Assembly (NCBI GenBank): GCA_030686995.1
Contig: CM060708.1
Coordinates: forward strand, 180,595,115-180,659,114
Length of the DNA stretch: 64,000 bases
DNA from: Artemisia argyi
Taxonomy: Eukaryota > Streptophyta > Magnoliopsida > Asterales > Asteraceae
Direction of reading: 5' to 3'
The first letter of the stretch is position 1; each line of letters starts with the position of its first letter. Of the stretch, positions 47,169 through 57,456 are shown piece by piece. The notes below the pieces were generated by a model. The model worked only from the letters and a program-made list of their open reading frames with translations. It did not search any database and was not told the DNA's origin. The translations under genes and the position numbers were made by a program.

Positions 47169-48324
47169 ATCTTCCCCTAGTTGATATGACAAAACCAAGT
47201 AATCACGAACTTCCCCTGAAGCTAATATATATGAAAGATAAACGAACTTCCCCTTAAACCATGCTATATCATCAAGGATCTTCAAGCTGCAATCTTCAAA
47301 GTATTCTTCTTCCCCTTTTTGTCATCATCAAATAGGGGACAAATGTATGCAACCTTGATCGTCACAACAAAAAATCAATATTACATGTCCAATTCATCTT
47401 TCCAATGCTTCAAAGTCGTCCACCATTAAGTTTTCCGCATCTAAAAATGGACTTAAAACAATAGAAATCAAAACCAGCAGTAGTAATAACAACTAGCAGT
47501 AGAAAAACCTTGATCTTCATAATCACCAACCAGTACCATACATCCAATTTAGTCCTTTAATGTCTTGAATTACCCACCATTAAGAACACCAAAACGCTTA
47601 CTTATTAAATGAACTCAAGACATAAAAATCTCAAATCTTCAGTAAGAATACCAACGAATAATCATGAAAACCTTCACCTTGATGTAGCACATAAATGGTT
47701 AAACATTTAAACATTAAGCTTCCCCTGAAACCCATATGTTAACCATTTGTTGAATCTTCAATTCTGTAGGCTTTATGTAATGATTACTGATGAAAAAAAC
47801 TAAGTATTACCAACTTGATGCTGAAGTAGAAAAATCCAAACTCATGTCTTAAGTATAACTTCGAACGTATACCCAAACCGATGTATAAGGAGACCGCAAT
47901 CTCTTGACAATAATCACTGAGCACAATAATGTAACTCCTTCAAGTGTTTGTCAATTCGTAGATATAATAAGAACATAAACCCGAAAAATTCCACTTCAAC
48001 GTCAAATAGGTGATAAAAACCTTTCTTGGTAATCAATTTAAATAAAATAAGAACGAGCCTTTGAATCTATGTAAGCACCAATAAACCAAAACTCGTTTGT
48101 GTGTGTGAAACCAATAATCAAATCTGCCATAACCTGTTAGCAACACTTTTTCTGTTGTGAAACTGTCACAAATCTCTCACTAATCTGAGTACTCCTTCCT
48201 CCAAAATCTGTTAGTGACACTTTTTCTGTCGCTGGACTGTTGCTAAGCTGTATCTAATTAGCGTTCTCCTTCCTCCCATGGCCTTGGCAGTAGAATAAAA
48301 TAGCATAGCAGCAACCAGGAAACG

Positions 48325-48535
48325 TAGTAGCAGAAACAAATAATACCATCAGTAGAAACTTTGGGTAGCAGTGAAAACATATAACAAGAAGTGGAAACGA
48401 AGCACTGGCAGTGGAAACGATATACAGTAGCAGTGGAAACCATGAAGTGCAACAGTGGTAACATTTACTACTAGCAGTGGTAACGTGAAGCTAGCAGTGG
48501 AAACCATTTACTACTAGAAGTGGAATTAATCCGTT
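48325..48535 (-). repeat. Array of CAGTGGAAAC-type motifs in E8
   Basis: About ten copies or close variants of (C/A)AGTGGAAAC (plus-strand reading) in about 210 bp at irregular spacing, with looser copies near 47475-47515. Neither a simple microsatellite nor coding. Confidence 0.7.
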
Positions 48536-49565
48536 AATGACCAGTGACCACATTATTCCAAAGCAACCAACAACAACATCCCAGATAACAATCATCGTAT
48601 AGCAGCAGTATCATGTAGGAATCATAGCGGTATAAACCAAGAGTAATAGTAGCAAATGATCACAGCAGTAACCTCGGTTAATCTTAATAATATTCCACTT
48701 TTTCTCATCATTCGACTTACCCAATAGAAATCGAGCACAAAATAACAAACCACTGATCTATGTTATTATGTGACAAAACATCAACTTCTTGATCTGTATA
48801 AACCTTATAGTCCACCGACCCATGTGCAAGATACTAATATAAATCATCATGTAGTCAATTAACAATTCGAATAAATAAACCTTTTAATAGATCACGACAA
48901 ATCTCCATTAACCTCCTGAATATAATATGTTGCAACCTTGTACAAGGATATTTAACTTAGCACTTGTAACCCTTTAAATTTTGTACGTGCAGACCCACAA
49001 TGAGATAACCACTGACCGATTGAGTTTGTAGATATAAACAGATCTTGGATCGTTGTCGTATATTGTAGATTTAACTAGTCAATTAATAAACGACAAATCC
49101 CACTAATTAATACTCCATCGACAACAATATTAAAAATTAGTACAAGATTATTAAACATTTAATCATCCAATCAGCCAATCATAATGCAATTAGTACGAGG
49201 TTTATTTGTTATATCATCACCACGTTATTAGCTAATAAATTCGACCAATGTAACAAATTGTATAAGTCACCAGCCCTTCACCATACAACTTGCAAAACTT
49301 GAATATTTGCAATAGAAAGCATCGACCCATGATCCATGATGAATTAAATAATAACCTTGTAAATCCATTAATGCTCGACCAGTACGAGGTTTAACCAATT
49401 CAGTATTGTACCATATGACAAACACAATCTGATTTAGTAATAAACAATACTATTTACTATTGTGTTGCCACAGAAACATCGATACCTTAAAATTAATTCA
49501 TACCTTTTTCAGAAACGATTATCTTCAACAATAAAAACCTTGAATAAACCCTAGATCACAAGCCC

Positions 49566-49582
49566 CCTGGTCTCTGATGCCA
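49566..49582 (-). other. E8 primer-binding site
   Basis: TGGCATCAGAGACCAGG on the minus strand resembles the complement of initiator tRNA-Met (TGGTATCAGAGCCAGG) with one substitution and one extra base. It lies 2 nt from the LTR. Confidence 0.75.
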
Positions 49583-49584
49583 CT

Positions 49585-50066
49585 TATTATAAAACGTTTT
49601 AGGCTTGACTATGATGAACAATAACAAAGAACAATAGAATGCACAGCAGAATAATAAGAACAATCTTTGTTATTGCCTAACAAGGTTTCTCGTCATCATC
49701 TCTACTCTAACATACACCAACAGCCCCAATGCTACGTGATCAAGTGTAGCACGGTTACATCCTAACAGGAATCATATGATCCTTGTGGCTAAAACCAACA
49801 ATAAAACTAGGCGTCTACATAGTGTAGAAACACGCCTAGACACACACACCTTTCCTGTATTTTTACATCTTGTACGTACAATTAAACCAATTCCCTGTAT
49901 TCTCTTTATATAATAGAGAACTAGGGTTACAAAATACTACAAAGGACTAATAAGTAAAATCTTCTTCAGCAAGCAAGTCCCTTGTCTTTTGCATTCTTCA
50001 CTTTGTCATCATAAGTCCTTCATCTTTCATATTTTGTCAATATCAACTCAAGTATAAATCCCAACA
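49585..50066 (-). repeat. E8 5' LTR
   Basis: 482 bp, followed by TSD CTTTT at 50067-50071. Differences from the other LTR are a G/T, an A/G and a T/C. Confidence 0.93.
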
Positions 50067-50071
50067 CTTTT

Positions 50072-50784
50072 ATTGTATGATTAAACTCCCACATCTCATG
50101 ATTATCAGCGGCGAGCTCCTCGATAATCGCCCAGGACTCCTCGGCGTTCTTATCACGCAGTTTACCTCCCACGGCCCTATCGATTGTGCGCTTAGTATGA
50201 TAGTCAACATGGTCGTAGAAAATCTGGACTAATAACCAAAGGTTTATACCATGATGAGGGACCTTATGGAGGAGATCCTTAAAACGGGCCCATGCTTCGT
50301 AGAAAGTTTCTCCTTGATGTTGTTCAAACATCAAAATGTCATTTCTAAGCATTGCAGTCTTCCCCGGTGGGAAGAATTGAGTAAGGAAGCGATTGGTGAG
50401 ATTATCCCATGTGGTGATGGATCCCGTGGGTAAACGCTCAAGCCATTGACTAGCTTGATCCCGTAGAGAGAATTGAAATAGGCGTAATCGGGTTGTCTCT
50501 CTAGTTTCAACACCTAGGTCTATGGAATCTACGATTTTGAGGAAGTCCTTAAGATGTTGGTTTGGATCTTCGGAACGAAGTCCATGGAATGCACATCCGC
50601 TTTGCACCAACCGGATGGTGTCGGATCGCAAGGGGGTCACATTGGCTCCGGTGAGCTCAATGGTGTTTCGGTAGCCTTGGTGGCTAGGTCGGGAATACTC
50701 TCCTAAGGTTCGGGGCCTAAGGGGTTCAAATGGTGGGTTTTGTTGTGGTGGGATGACGGGTTCAAGGATGTTCCCATCGTCCAT
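50072..50784 (-). pseudogene. gag: E6 Gag, N-terminal part (split by E8)
   Basis: ATG at 50784, 155 nt inside the PBS. A proline-rich start is followed by the Gypsy Gag domain: FHGLRSEDPNQHLKDFL, RLRLFQFSLRDQASQWLERLP, WDNLTNRFLTQFFPP, EAWARFKDLLHKVPHHG, then EESWAIIEELAADNHEMW. It is similar in layout to the E4 Gag but clearly a different family. The frame breaks at the E8 TSD. Confidence 0.88.
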
Positions 50785-50936
50785 GATGTCGGGTGGTGAA
50801 GAGTTACGAACAAAAACACAAAGAAATAAGATAGACTAAAGAAAACCTAAAAATAAAAATAAAAATAAAATCTTACTAGAAAGAAATCTAGCAAGTAGAC
50901 CTAATAAAAAGAAATTCTAACCTAGATAATAACTAT

Positions 50937-50954
50937 TCCCCGGCAGCGGCGCCA
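50937..50954 (-). other. E6 primer-binding site (tRNA-Asp type)
   Basis: Minus-strand TGGCGCCGCTGCCGGGGA, 17 of 18 complementary to tRNA-Asp, 6 nt from the LTR end at 50961. Identical to the E1 site. Confidence 0.9.
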
Positions 50955-50960
50955 AAAACT

Positions 50961-52329
50961 TGATGTACGTGGGAGTCGCACCAGGTTTTACCTCTCAAGG
51001 GATCTTGAGAAGCTTACAACCCCCACCAGGCAGTGTACCTGATCGTTGTAGTATAGTATAGTGACAAGTACTGGGGGATTGATCGTTCAACTAGGAATAG
51101 TGTCGCTAGGATTAGAAAACCTAAATACTAGTTCTAAAGGTGAGGGATGATTATTTTTGTATTTTTATATTTTTTAGAAAGCAAGTAAAAATCTCGGGTT
51201 TGAAGGATGTGGGCGGAATTAGTTGATAGTCAACTAACCCAATACTAAAGATGCAATCAAAATAAAATACTGAAAATGAAAATAAACTAAATTATACTAA
51301 GGTTGTGAGCAATAAGTGACTTAGATTTCACTACTCCCTAGATATCTTTTATACGTTAATTACTTGTTATAGTTGCATGGATGACGGATTGTATTCCTTA
51401 ATACCATTCATGGGGTGGTGCACTTAACTCCCCAATCCTATGAGCTCTTATTTCCTCCTATACCATGCCCAGCACAACCATAGGGATTATAAACAGTGGC
51501 TCATGCATTAAATACAACCAATAAAACCTAGTGCACATCAGTTCATGTTTCCTAAGACGTTCAAGCATGTTACCATTTGGAAGTCTGCCAGTTTTCTTAA
51601 GCCTAACATCGAATTTACCCATCCAATACAATTATAAACAAGTAATCAACACATAATTAACATCTAGGTTTCATTAGACCCAAGCAAACACAAGATAGAT
51701 CTAGCCTAGCATGATGGAATTAAGACAAGAACAAGATATAGACAACCAACACATAGACATATTGATTGAATTAAAAGAATACTTATCTCAATTACACATG
51801 CAAGGTATCAAGGGCTTAGAACCCTTGAAAAACCTATAAAATTCGCACCAAGTTCGTACTTAGGGTTTCTCCAAAACTTCTCTTTTTTTTAATGTGAAAA
51901 TTAGAAAACTATATATAGGAAAAAGGGTCTGACGGCGTCAAGACCAATCTTGTGACGCCGTCACCTCGCCGCCAAAATAATTCTCGGACTTCCTTGATCT
52001 ACTTTTGACGCCGTCATGTGTTATGCATTTCCAGGCCGTCATGACTTTTACTCTTGACGCCCTACTTCGTGACGCCGTCAAATCTGTACTGGGTCGTCAT
52101 GGAAATTACTCTTGACGCCGTCACCTACTGTTCCCAGCAAGGAAAATTAAGACTTTGGCGTTTTCTTCACTTTTATGCTCCAAAAACGTCCGAATTGCTT
52201 CCTTTTCCAGATTTCACTCCCAAAGTACCTAAAATCACAAAAGGAACGATTTAGGGCAATATTTGATCAAATAAATTCGAATTCGGGCTTAGATGACCCC
52301 CTAAAAACGGATCATTTTTCGTCTCATCA
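50961..52329 (-). repeat. E6 5' LTR
   Basis: 1369 bp, followed by TSD GAATT. Same promoter layout as the other copy but with five full TGACG palindromes. The tRNA-Asp-like stretch is at 51043-51070. Confidence 0.95.
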
Positions 52330-52334
52330 GAATT

Positions 52335-53215
52335 TCATGCGGAAAACTCCACAAGAGGCTTATGATTTGATCGAGAATATGACACAGCATCATTATCAAT
52401 GGGACTCCAAAGTTCTAAGTGATCATTATTCCGATTATAATTCCGTCATGAATGCACAAATCGAGGTCCTTGGTAAGCAAGTCAATTATATCAGTCACAA
52501 TTATCTATCTCAGCCAGGACCATGTCTTCCTTTCACCAAGAACTATACATACCCCGATGATAGTGAGAGTAATGATGACGAGCCGTCAGAAGAAATTAAT
52601 CCTAAGATCGATTCACTCGTTAAGGAATCAGATACCTTGTCAATGGGGGACAAGGAAGTAGAAATCAATCCTCTTGAAGAAATTAATGACCTTGTTCCAA
52701 TCCCAAGGGTATCTGAGAAACCTTTTGATTCAATTATCACCAATCCGTTGTTTGATTTCGATTCTGAATTTACTCTTAAATCAGAAAATCCAATCTACAA
52801 CAGTGGTGAGTATGACAAAGAACCCGAGCTTAAAGATATACATCATAAGAGTGATTCCCTTATTGAGGAGTTCGCCGGTGAACTCGCTCACATCATATCT
52901 CCTCCTGAGTATGATTATTTCCAGTTTGATCTTAAGAAAGGTTTTAGTCTGGGGGGAGATGAACTTATTGACGACATAATCCCATCCCTCCCTCCCGACA
53001 CTTTTGAAAACAAACAAATGAGCTTTAATGATGAAATACAAAATGTGAAATTTGCTTTTGAAAATGATGATCTTATCCTGATTGTTATCAAAATCTTTCT
53101 TCTTTTCTTCACATTTGAAGTGACTTCTCCTATCCTTCACTCCACCGGGAGTGAGGATACCGTCTTTGACCCCGGCATCTCTGTTTTTCGTGTCGGGTGT
53201 CCGTTGCAGTATTGA
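52335..53215 (+). pseudogene. gag: E4 Gag, C-terminal part
   Basis: Continues the frame interrupted at 41249. It begins with the family signature RKTPQEAYDLIENM, then turns into an acidic, Ser/Asp-rich region, and ends with a SGSEDTVFDPGIS-like block and a stop at 53215. Frames starting upstream at 52175 read from the E6 LTR and are artefacts of the insertion. The final block resembles tails seen in Anthemideae Athila-type proteins, but there is no protease, RT or integrase. Confidence 0.8.
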
Positions 53216-53290
53216 TTCTCCATCTGCTCTCCCCAAGGATAAATTAATTCAGGGATCGAGTCAAGCTAATGTGACTCAGTAATAAAAAAC

Positions 53291-53316
53291 AAGCGCTTCG
53301 TGGGAGGCAACCCATG
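53291..53316 (+). other. Conserved 26-bp motif after the coding region (E4)
   Basis: Starts AAGCGCTTCGTGG and ends GAGGCAACCCATG. One mismatch to the E6 copy (45083-45058, minus), and the same relative position after the last ORF. Confidence 0.75.
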
Positions 53317-53601
53317 CTTATCTATTCATCTTCTTTATTTTCTTATTTCTAATAAGTGTGACGTGAGGACGGTGACCTCTTCCATAGCTCGTGTTTTGTC
53401 GTTGTTGTTGTTTATGTCCAGGAATTTCCCCGAAGATTGAGGACTCTCGTGCTCGTGGTTTTGTCGTTCTCTTCACTCGAGTCTCATTCTTCGCTGCTCT
53501 TTTGGAAATTCAACATATCCAAAATCTTATCGACTAACATTTATCTCTTGTCATACTTAATAAACGGCCTTAGATTTTACGTCAGACTACCCGTACCCTT
53601 A

Positions 53602-53621
53602 AAACATTGAGGACAATGTTT
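53602..53621 (+). other. Conserved hairpin with AGGA loop (E4)
   Basis: Perfect 8-bp stem AAACATTG and CAATGTTT around AGGA on the coding strand, followed 12 nt later by TTTGGGGGGG. Confidence 0.75.
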
Positions 53622-54192
53622 CACTTTAGTTTGGGGGGGGGGGGGGTTGAATCTTCGATTCGATTTGACCTGACACTTTCGTCTGAGCTGTTAACTTGCG
53701 CAACTCCGTTTTCCACCAAAATTTAAAATTTTTGTCACCTTTTTATTGTAAAAAAAATGATATATGGTATAATAATAAGATTTGACACCTTGTTTTGAAT
53801 TTCCTACCGGCGAGAGTAGAAATAAATGTTTCGACTTGACCGGGCGTGTTGAGCCCTAGCTCGTCTCCCTTAACCAATATAATCAAAAGATTATGGCTAA
53901 GCATCCGCAGATCTCATTATTTGGGATTTTAAATTTGCGAAGATCGAGGAATGATAGAGTTTATTTAGAAGTTTCGTGCTAAACATGGAGTAGTTGGATC
54001 TCTTTAGAGCCCACGAAAGGTACTTGTGACCTCCTTGTTCCCACAAGATTGCACACCAATAATAATAGATCTCTAGGATTAATTAAGTGTATGGGGTTTG
54101 GGCAATACTTAGTTTTTTCTCGCTCCCAACAAAATCTCTGCATATGGGGGTTTGGTACACATAGGGGTACTGCCAGTGTTACGGTGAAATAG

Positions 54193-54552
54193 TGTAGGAA
54201 CCCAAAACTTATATCATTTCACACATAATATAAAGATTATAAGAAAGATAAATAGAGAGATGAAGAGATAAGAAAGATGGGCAACTTCTAGAGAGAGAAA
54301 GGAATGTATTAGATTAAAAGAGGATGAGAGAAAATAACATAGAAGCACCACCTCCAAATGGTAGCATTTGGAGGTTTATATAGTTAGGATAAAGAGATGG
54401 GCCGGGCTTGGGCTTATGTAATGGACTAGACATAAACTAATACAATGTTAGATTAAACCAAGCCCGTTTACCCTTAACTAAACTACAAGACTATTACAAC
54501 ATTATTACAAGACTCATTGATACAATAATGATCGTCACTTCTATTGCTAACA
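54193..54552 (-). repeat. E5 3' LTR
   Basis: 360 bp. In minus orientation TATATAAA (54382-54375) is immediately followed by a palindrome (54374-54351; CCTCCAAATG, 4-nt loop, CATTTGGAGG). The outer end reads TGTAGGAA where the other LTR has TGTTGGTT. Confidence 0.92.
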
Positions 54553-57456
54553 ATCTCCCCTAAGGGGCGATCATTGAGATCTCTCTTTGATTCCATTGAT
54601 GATCAACACTTCTATTGCTAACAATATCCCCCTAAGGGGTGATCATTGAGATCTCTCTTTGTGATCTTGATCTTTGAACTTTGAAGCTTGTTGTCTTAAA
54701 CTTTGAGTCTTTGTAGAATAGTCTTTAGTCTTTGTTCCTTCATGCTTTGTGATCTTTGATGACTGACTTTTCTTCGTTCTTTGTTCTATTGTGATGTGGT
54801 GTCATCTGCCTTTCGTCACTTCTGTGTCTGTGGTGGTTGTCCGCCATTCCAACATGCTCATACATCTTCAGTCTTTTTGATACATGCATTTTTTGGTTCC
54901 CGTTCTTTTACACAGATCTTTGTCACTTTACTTCTGTAGATTCATTCATATTGCGTAGAATCTTTCTTTGAACCTTGCTTTGATTTGATCTTTGTGAGAA
55001 TTTTCCTTTGACTACGAGATGCATGTATGAGCATGTGGAATGTGTCACCATGGAGATGATGTGTAGCTGCATGAAAACAGTTAGCAATAAATCAACTGGT
55101 ACTTACAGATAAGGAATTAGAGATCGTCAACAACATAGTGTGAAGACTCCTTCTAACCTTTACCAAGGCCGTTCCCATGTCAGATACTCTCGAGAGAGCT
55201 TACGAGACCTACTAAGTAGCTCAATGACTGGGTGAGTCGCTGGGGATCACTCCACGACTGTAGACCGTTTGAAACCACCGCGAACACTAAGCGTAACTCA
55301 TGAAGAATTACCGAAGTGACCTGCTGTCAGGGCTGTTTGATGTTGACCCTGGCAGGAGTTTCCATTCAATCATTGAGAAACACTTGTGTGAATTCTCTCA
55401 TAAATGTTCTGGCAGATTGCTAAGATCTGCGTAGGACTCTAAAGTTTACATCTGGTGTCCTTAATGATGAACAACCAGTGTAGAAATATCATGTGTTCCT
55501 ATGAGATCTTTTGATGAATCTCGGGGCTCTAGACTCTATAAGTGCACATTTGGTTTCCTATGCGGAGATTAGGGAGAGGTCTCCTACTTCAATATCAACC
55601 ATCTCTAAGAGACAGGTCAATAGATTACACCGGTTCCCCGTGAGAATGAAACAAGCTCTTTTAAGAGAACTTGAGTGGTTAAGAAGGTTTAGTGCAGTGC
55701 GTCACTGGGTCCATGACGTCTTTGTCTTCAATACCGGTGTCACCATAGTAACAACCAGTAGCATATGAGATGAACCCGGTGTCTGCCCTAAGGTTGAACA
55801 TATGGAGGGCTATTTCTTTTCACCCTTTTCATAACTTTTCTTTTTAATTCTTCAACCCCTTCTTTCTCCTTTCTCATTTTCTCCTTTTTTTCAATCATAC
55901 CTAAGGACTTCTAATTCTAACTATTGGAATTGTCCTTGGGTAGATCCCTCCGGCTCTGGCGGATCATAGGACGGTTATTCCTAACCTTAGTCACCTTATA
56001 TCTTCATAACTATCCTATTGTTGCCATAAAACCATTCATTTGAAAACCTTCTCAAAGTGTTTATGATAATGAAACATATTTTGTTAACACTTTGAGAGTT
56101 TTGATTTCATTTTGAAGGACTCCCCCTTCACATGTGCTCATGGATTGTTAAGAAATTTGCACATGCGGGAGGAGTTTGCACTTTTGAATTGATCCACTTT
56201 CAGCGAACATGACCGATTCGAGACACGCTTACATCACTAGTTAGACTAGCTTGAAATTATTACCCGTCCTGGTCAAGTCCAAAGAAAGTCTCTCGATATG
56301 GTACATTCTACTCAGACAAGTCCTATTCGAGACACGCTTACATCACTAGTTGGACTAGCTTGAAATTATTACCCGTCCAGGACAAGTCTTTTCGATTACT
56401 GACATTTAAAGCTTCGTCAATTCATTGGTACTTTCTGAGTCGAGCTCTTTAGAGATTCAGTCACAATCTTTAATCACTTTTAGATCACATTTTAATCATG
56501 TCTTCTCCCCCTCAAAAATAGCATTTTGTGATATTTATTATATCAACTGATTAAGAAAAAGCATTTGGAGAGATAGACATATTCTATTTTTGCATGAAAT
56601 CGGAACATTTTTGTTTTTATGAAATACTCCCCCTCAAAACTCGCATATGTTTTTGAGAAATGTTAAACTTTTTAAAGTTTAGAGGGAAGGAGTCTTCTTG
56701 AAGCAAAATCCTGAAAGAGAAAGAAGTTTCAGATTTGTTGAATTTTGCATCAAGGTTTTTTGAAAAACAAAGACTTCTCTTTGTTTGAATAGGAATGTCG
56801 CACTGAGGCGTACAACAGTGTCCAATTTTAGGATAAGTGCACTTTGTTGATGAAAATCATTTTTGCGTAGCACTTTCCTTTCTTTGAAAACTTGAGTTGT
56901 GCACTGTAAGGTGTACACAAGTCATTTTGATGATGAGCACCGATTTTGATAGATTTTGGAAATTGTTTTAAAAAATCTTGAAGATGTGGTGCTCATGATG
57001 TAAGAGAATTTTTGTTTTTAGGATAAGTGCTCGAAAGATATTTGAAACCTTCATTTTTGATTAAGCACTTTTCTTTCTTTGAAGAACGAGTCCTTAGCTG
57101 AAATACTAAGAAGTCATCATTTAAGCCCGGGTTTCGTACTGAAGTATACGAAAGCCACCTGAATAAATTTTTTGAGAAACGACATGTTTTAGAAAAACAT
57201 TATAAAGAACTCTCGCTCAAGCATCTGTACATGTCTGTATCATTATTGAATGACATTTCTAGATACGTACAGAATATCGATTATACAAGAGACATGTCGT
57301 GAGAAGAATATTTTTGTATTTTTTGATTTTATAATTTTTTGGATTTTTGAAAATTTTATATTTTTGTGTTTTGTTTTTGTTGGTTTTTCAAATTTTGTAT
57401 TTTGTTTTTTTCAAAAAAGTATATACAAAGAAAAGATTTGAAGAAAGAAAGAAAAA
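54553..57456 (-). other. E5 3' non-coding region with duplicated PPT/LTR edge
   Basis: About 2.9 kb without an ORF of known type. Right after the PPT, 71 bp comprising the last LTR bases and the PPT are repeated (second edge at 54623/54624). Conserved blocks shared with E2 lie at 55634-55735 and about 57246-57316. CTCCCCCTCAAAA-type pyrimidine tracts recur near 56500 and 56630. Confidence 0.7.

Larger units (their letters stand above)
47169..49584 (-). other. E8 internal region, non-coding
   Basis: AT-rich, no ORF with any domain. Contains the CAGTGGAAAC motif array (48325-48535), a duplicated stretch with ACACTTTTTCTGT near 48140 and 48210, and the PBS at its right end. Nothing else recognised. 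Confidence 0.75.
46687..50066 (-). mobile_element. E8: small non-coding Copia-type element nested in the E6 gag
   Basis: LTRs 46687-47168 and 49585-50066 (482 bp each, three differences noted) are flanked by TSD CTTTT (46682-46686 and 50067-50071). PBS 49582-49566 and PPT 47182-47169 give minus orientation. LTR ends are TGTTGG...TAATA, so the 3' end is TA, not CA. The 2.4-kb internal region has no gag or pol. Confidence 0.93.
41250..52329 (-). mobile_element. E6: Athila-type element nested in the E4 gag, internally deleted
   Basis: LTRs 41250-42655 and 50961-52329 with TG...CA ends are flanked by TSD GAATT (41245-41249 and 52330-52334). Minus orientation: PBS 50954-50937, gag, protease fused to the integrase C-terminus, 3' non-coding region, PPT 42671-42656. 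RT, RNase H and most of integrase are absent. LTR divergence by eye is roughly 2% plus a 15-bp and an approximately 23-bp indel. E8 sits inside its gag. Confidence 0.95.
53216..54192 (+). other. E4 3' internal region up to the E5 insertion
   Basis: Contains the 26-bp conserved motif (53291-53316), the AGGA-loop hairpin (53602-53621) and a G run (53633-53646). It then continues as AT-rich non-coding sequence with AAATTTAAAATTTTT words like those in E1 and E6. E5 begins at 54193. The true PPT must lie beyond E5. Confidence 0.65.

Noticed and set aside
52175..52334. Apparent N-terminal extension of the ORF ending at 53215
   Set aside because: It reads from the E6 LTR; the real upstream part is at 40658-41249.
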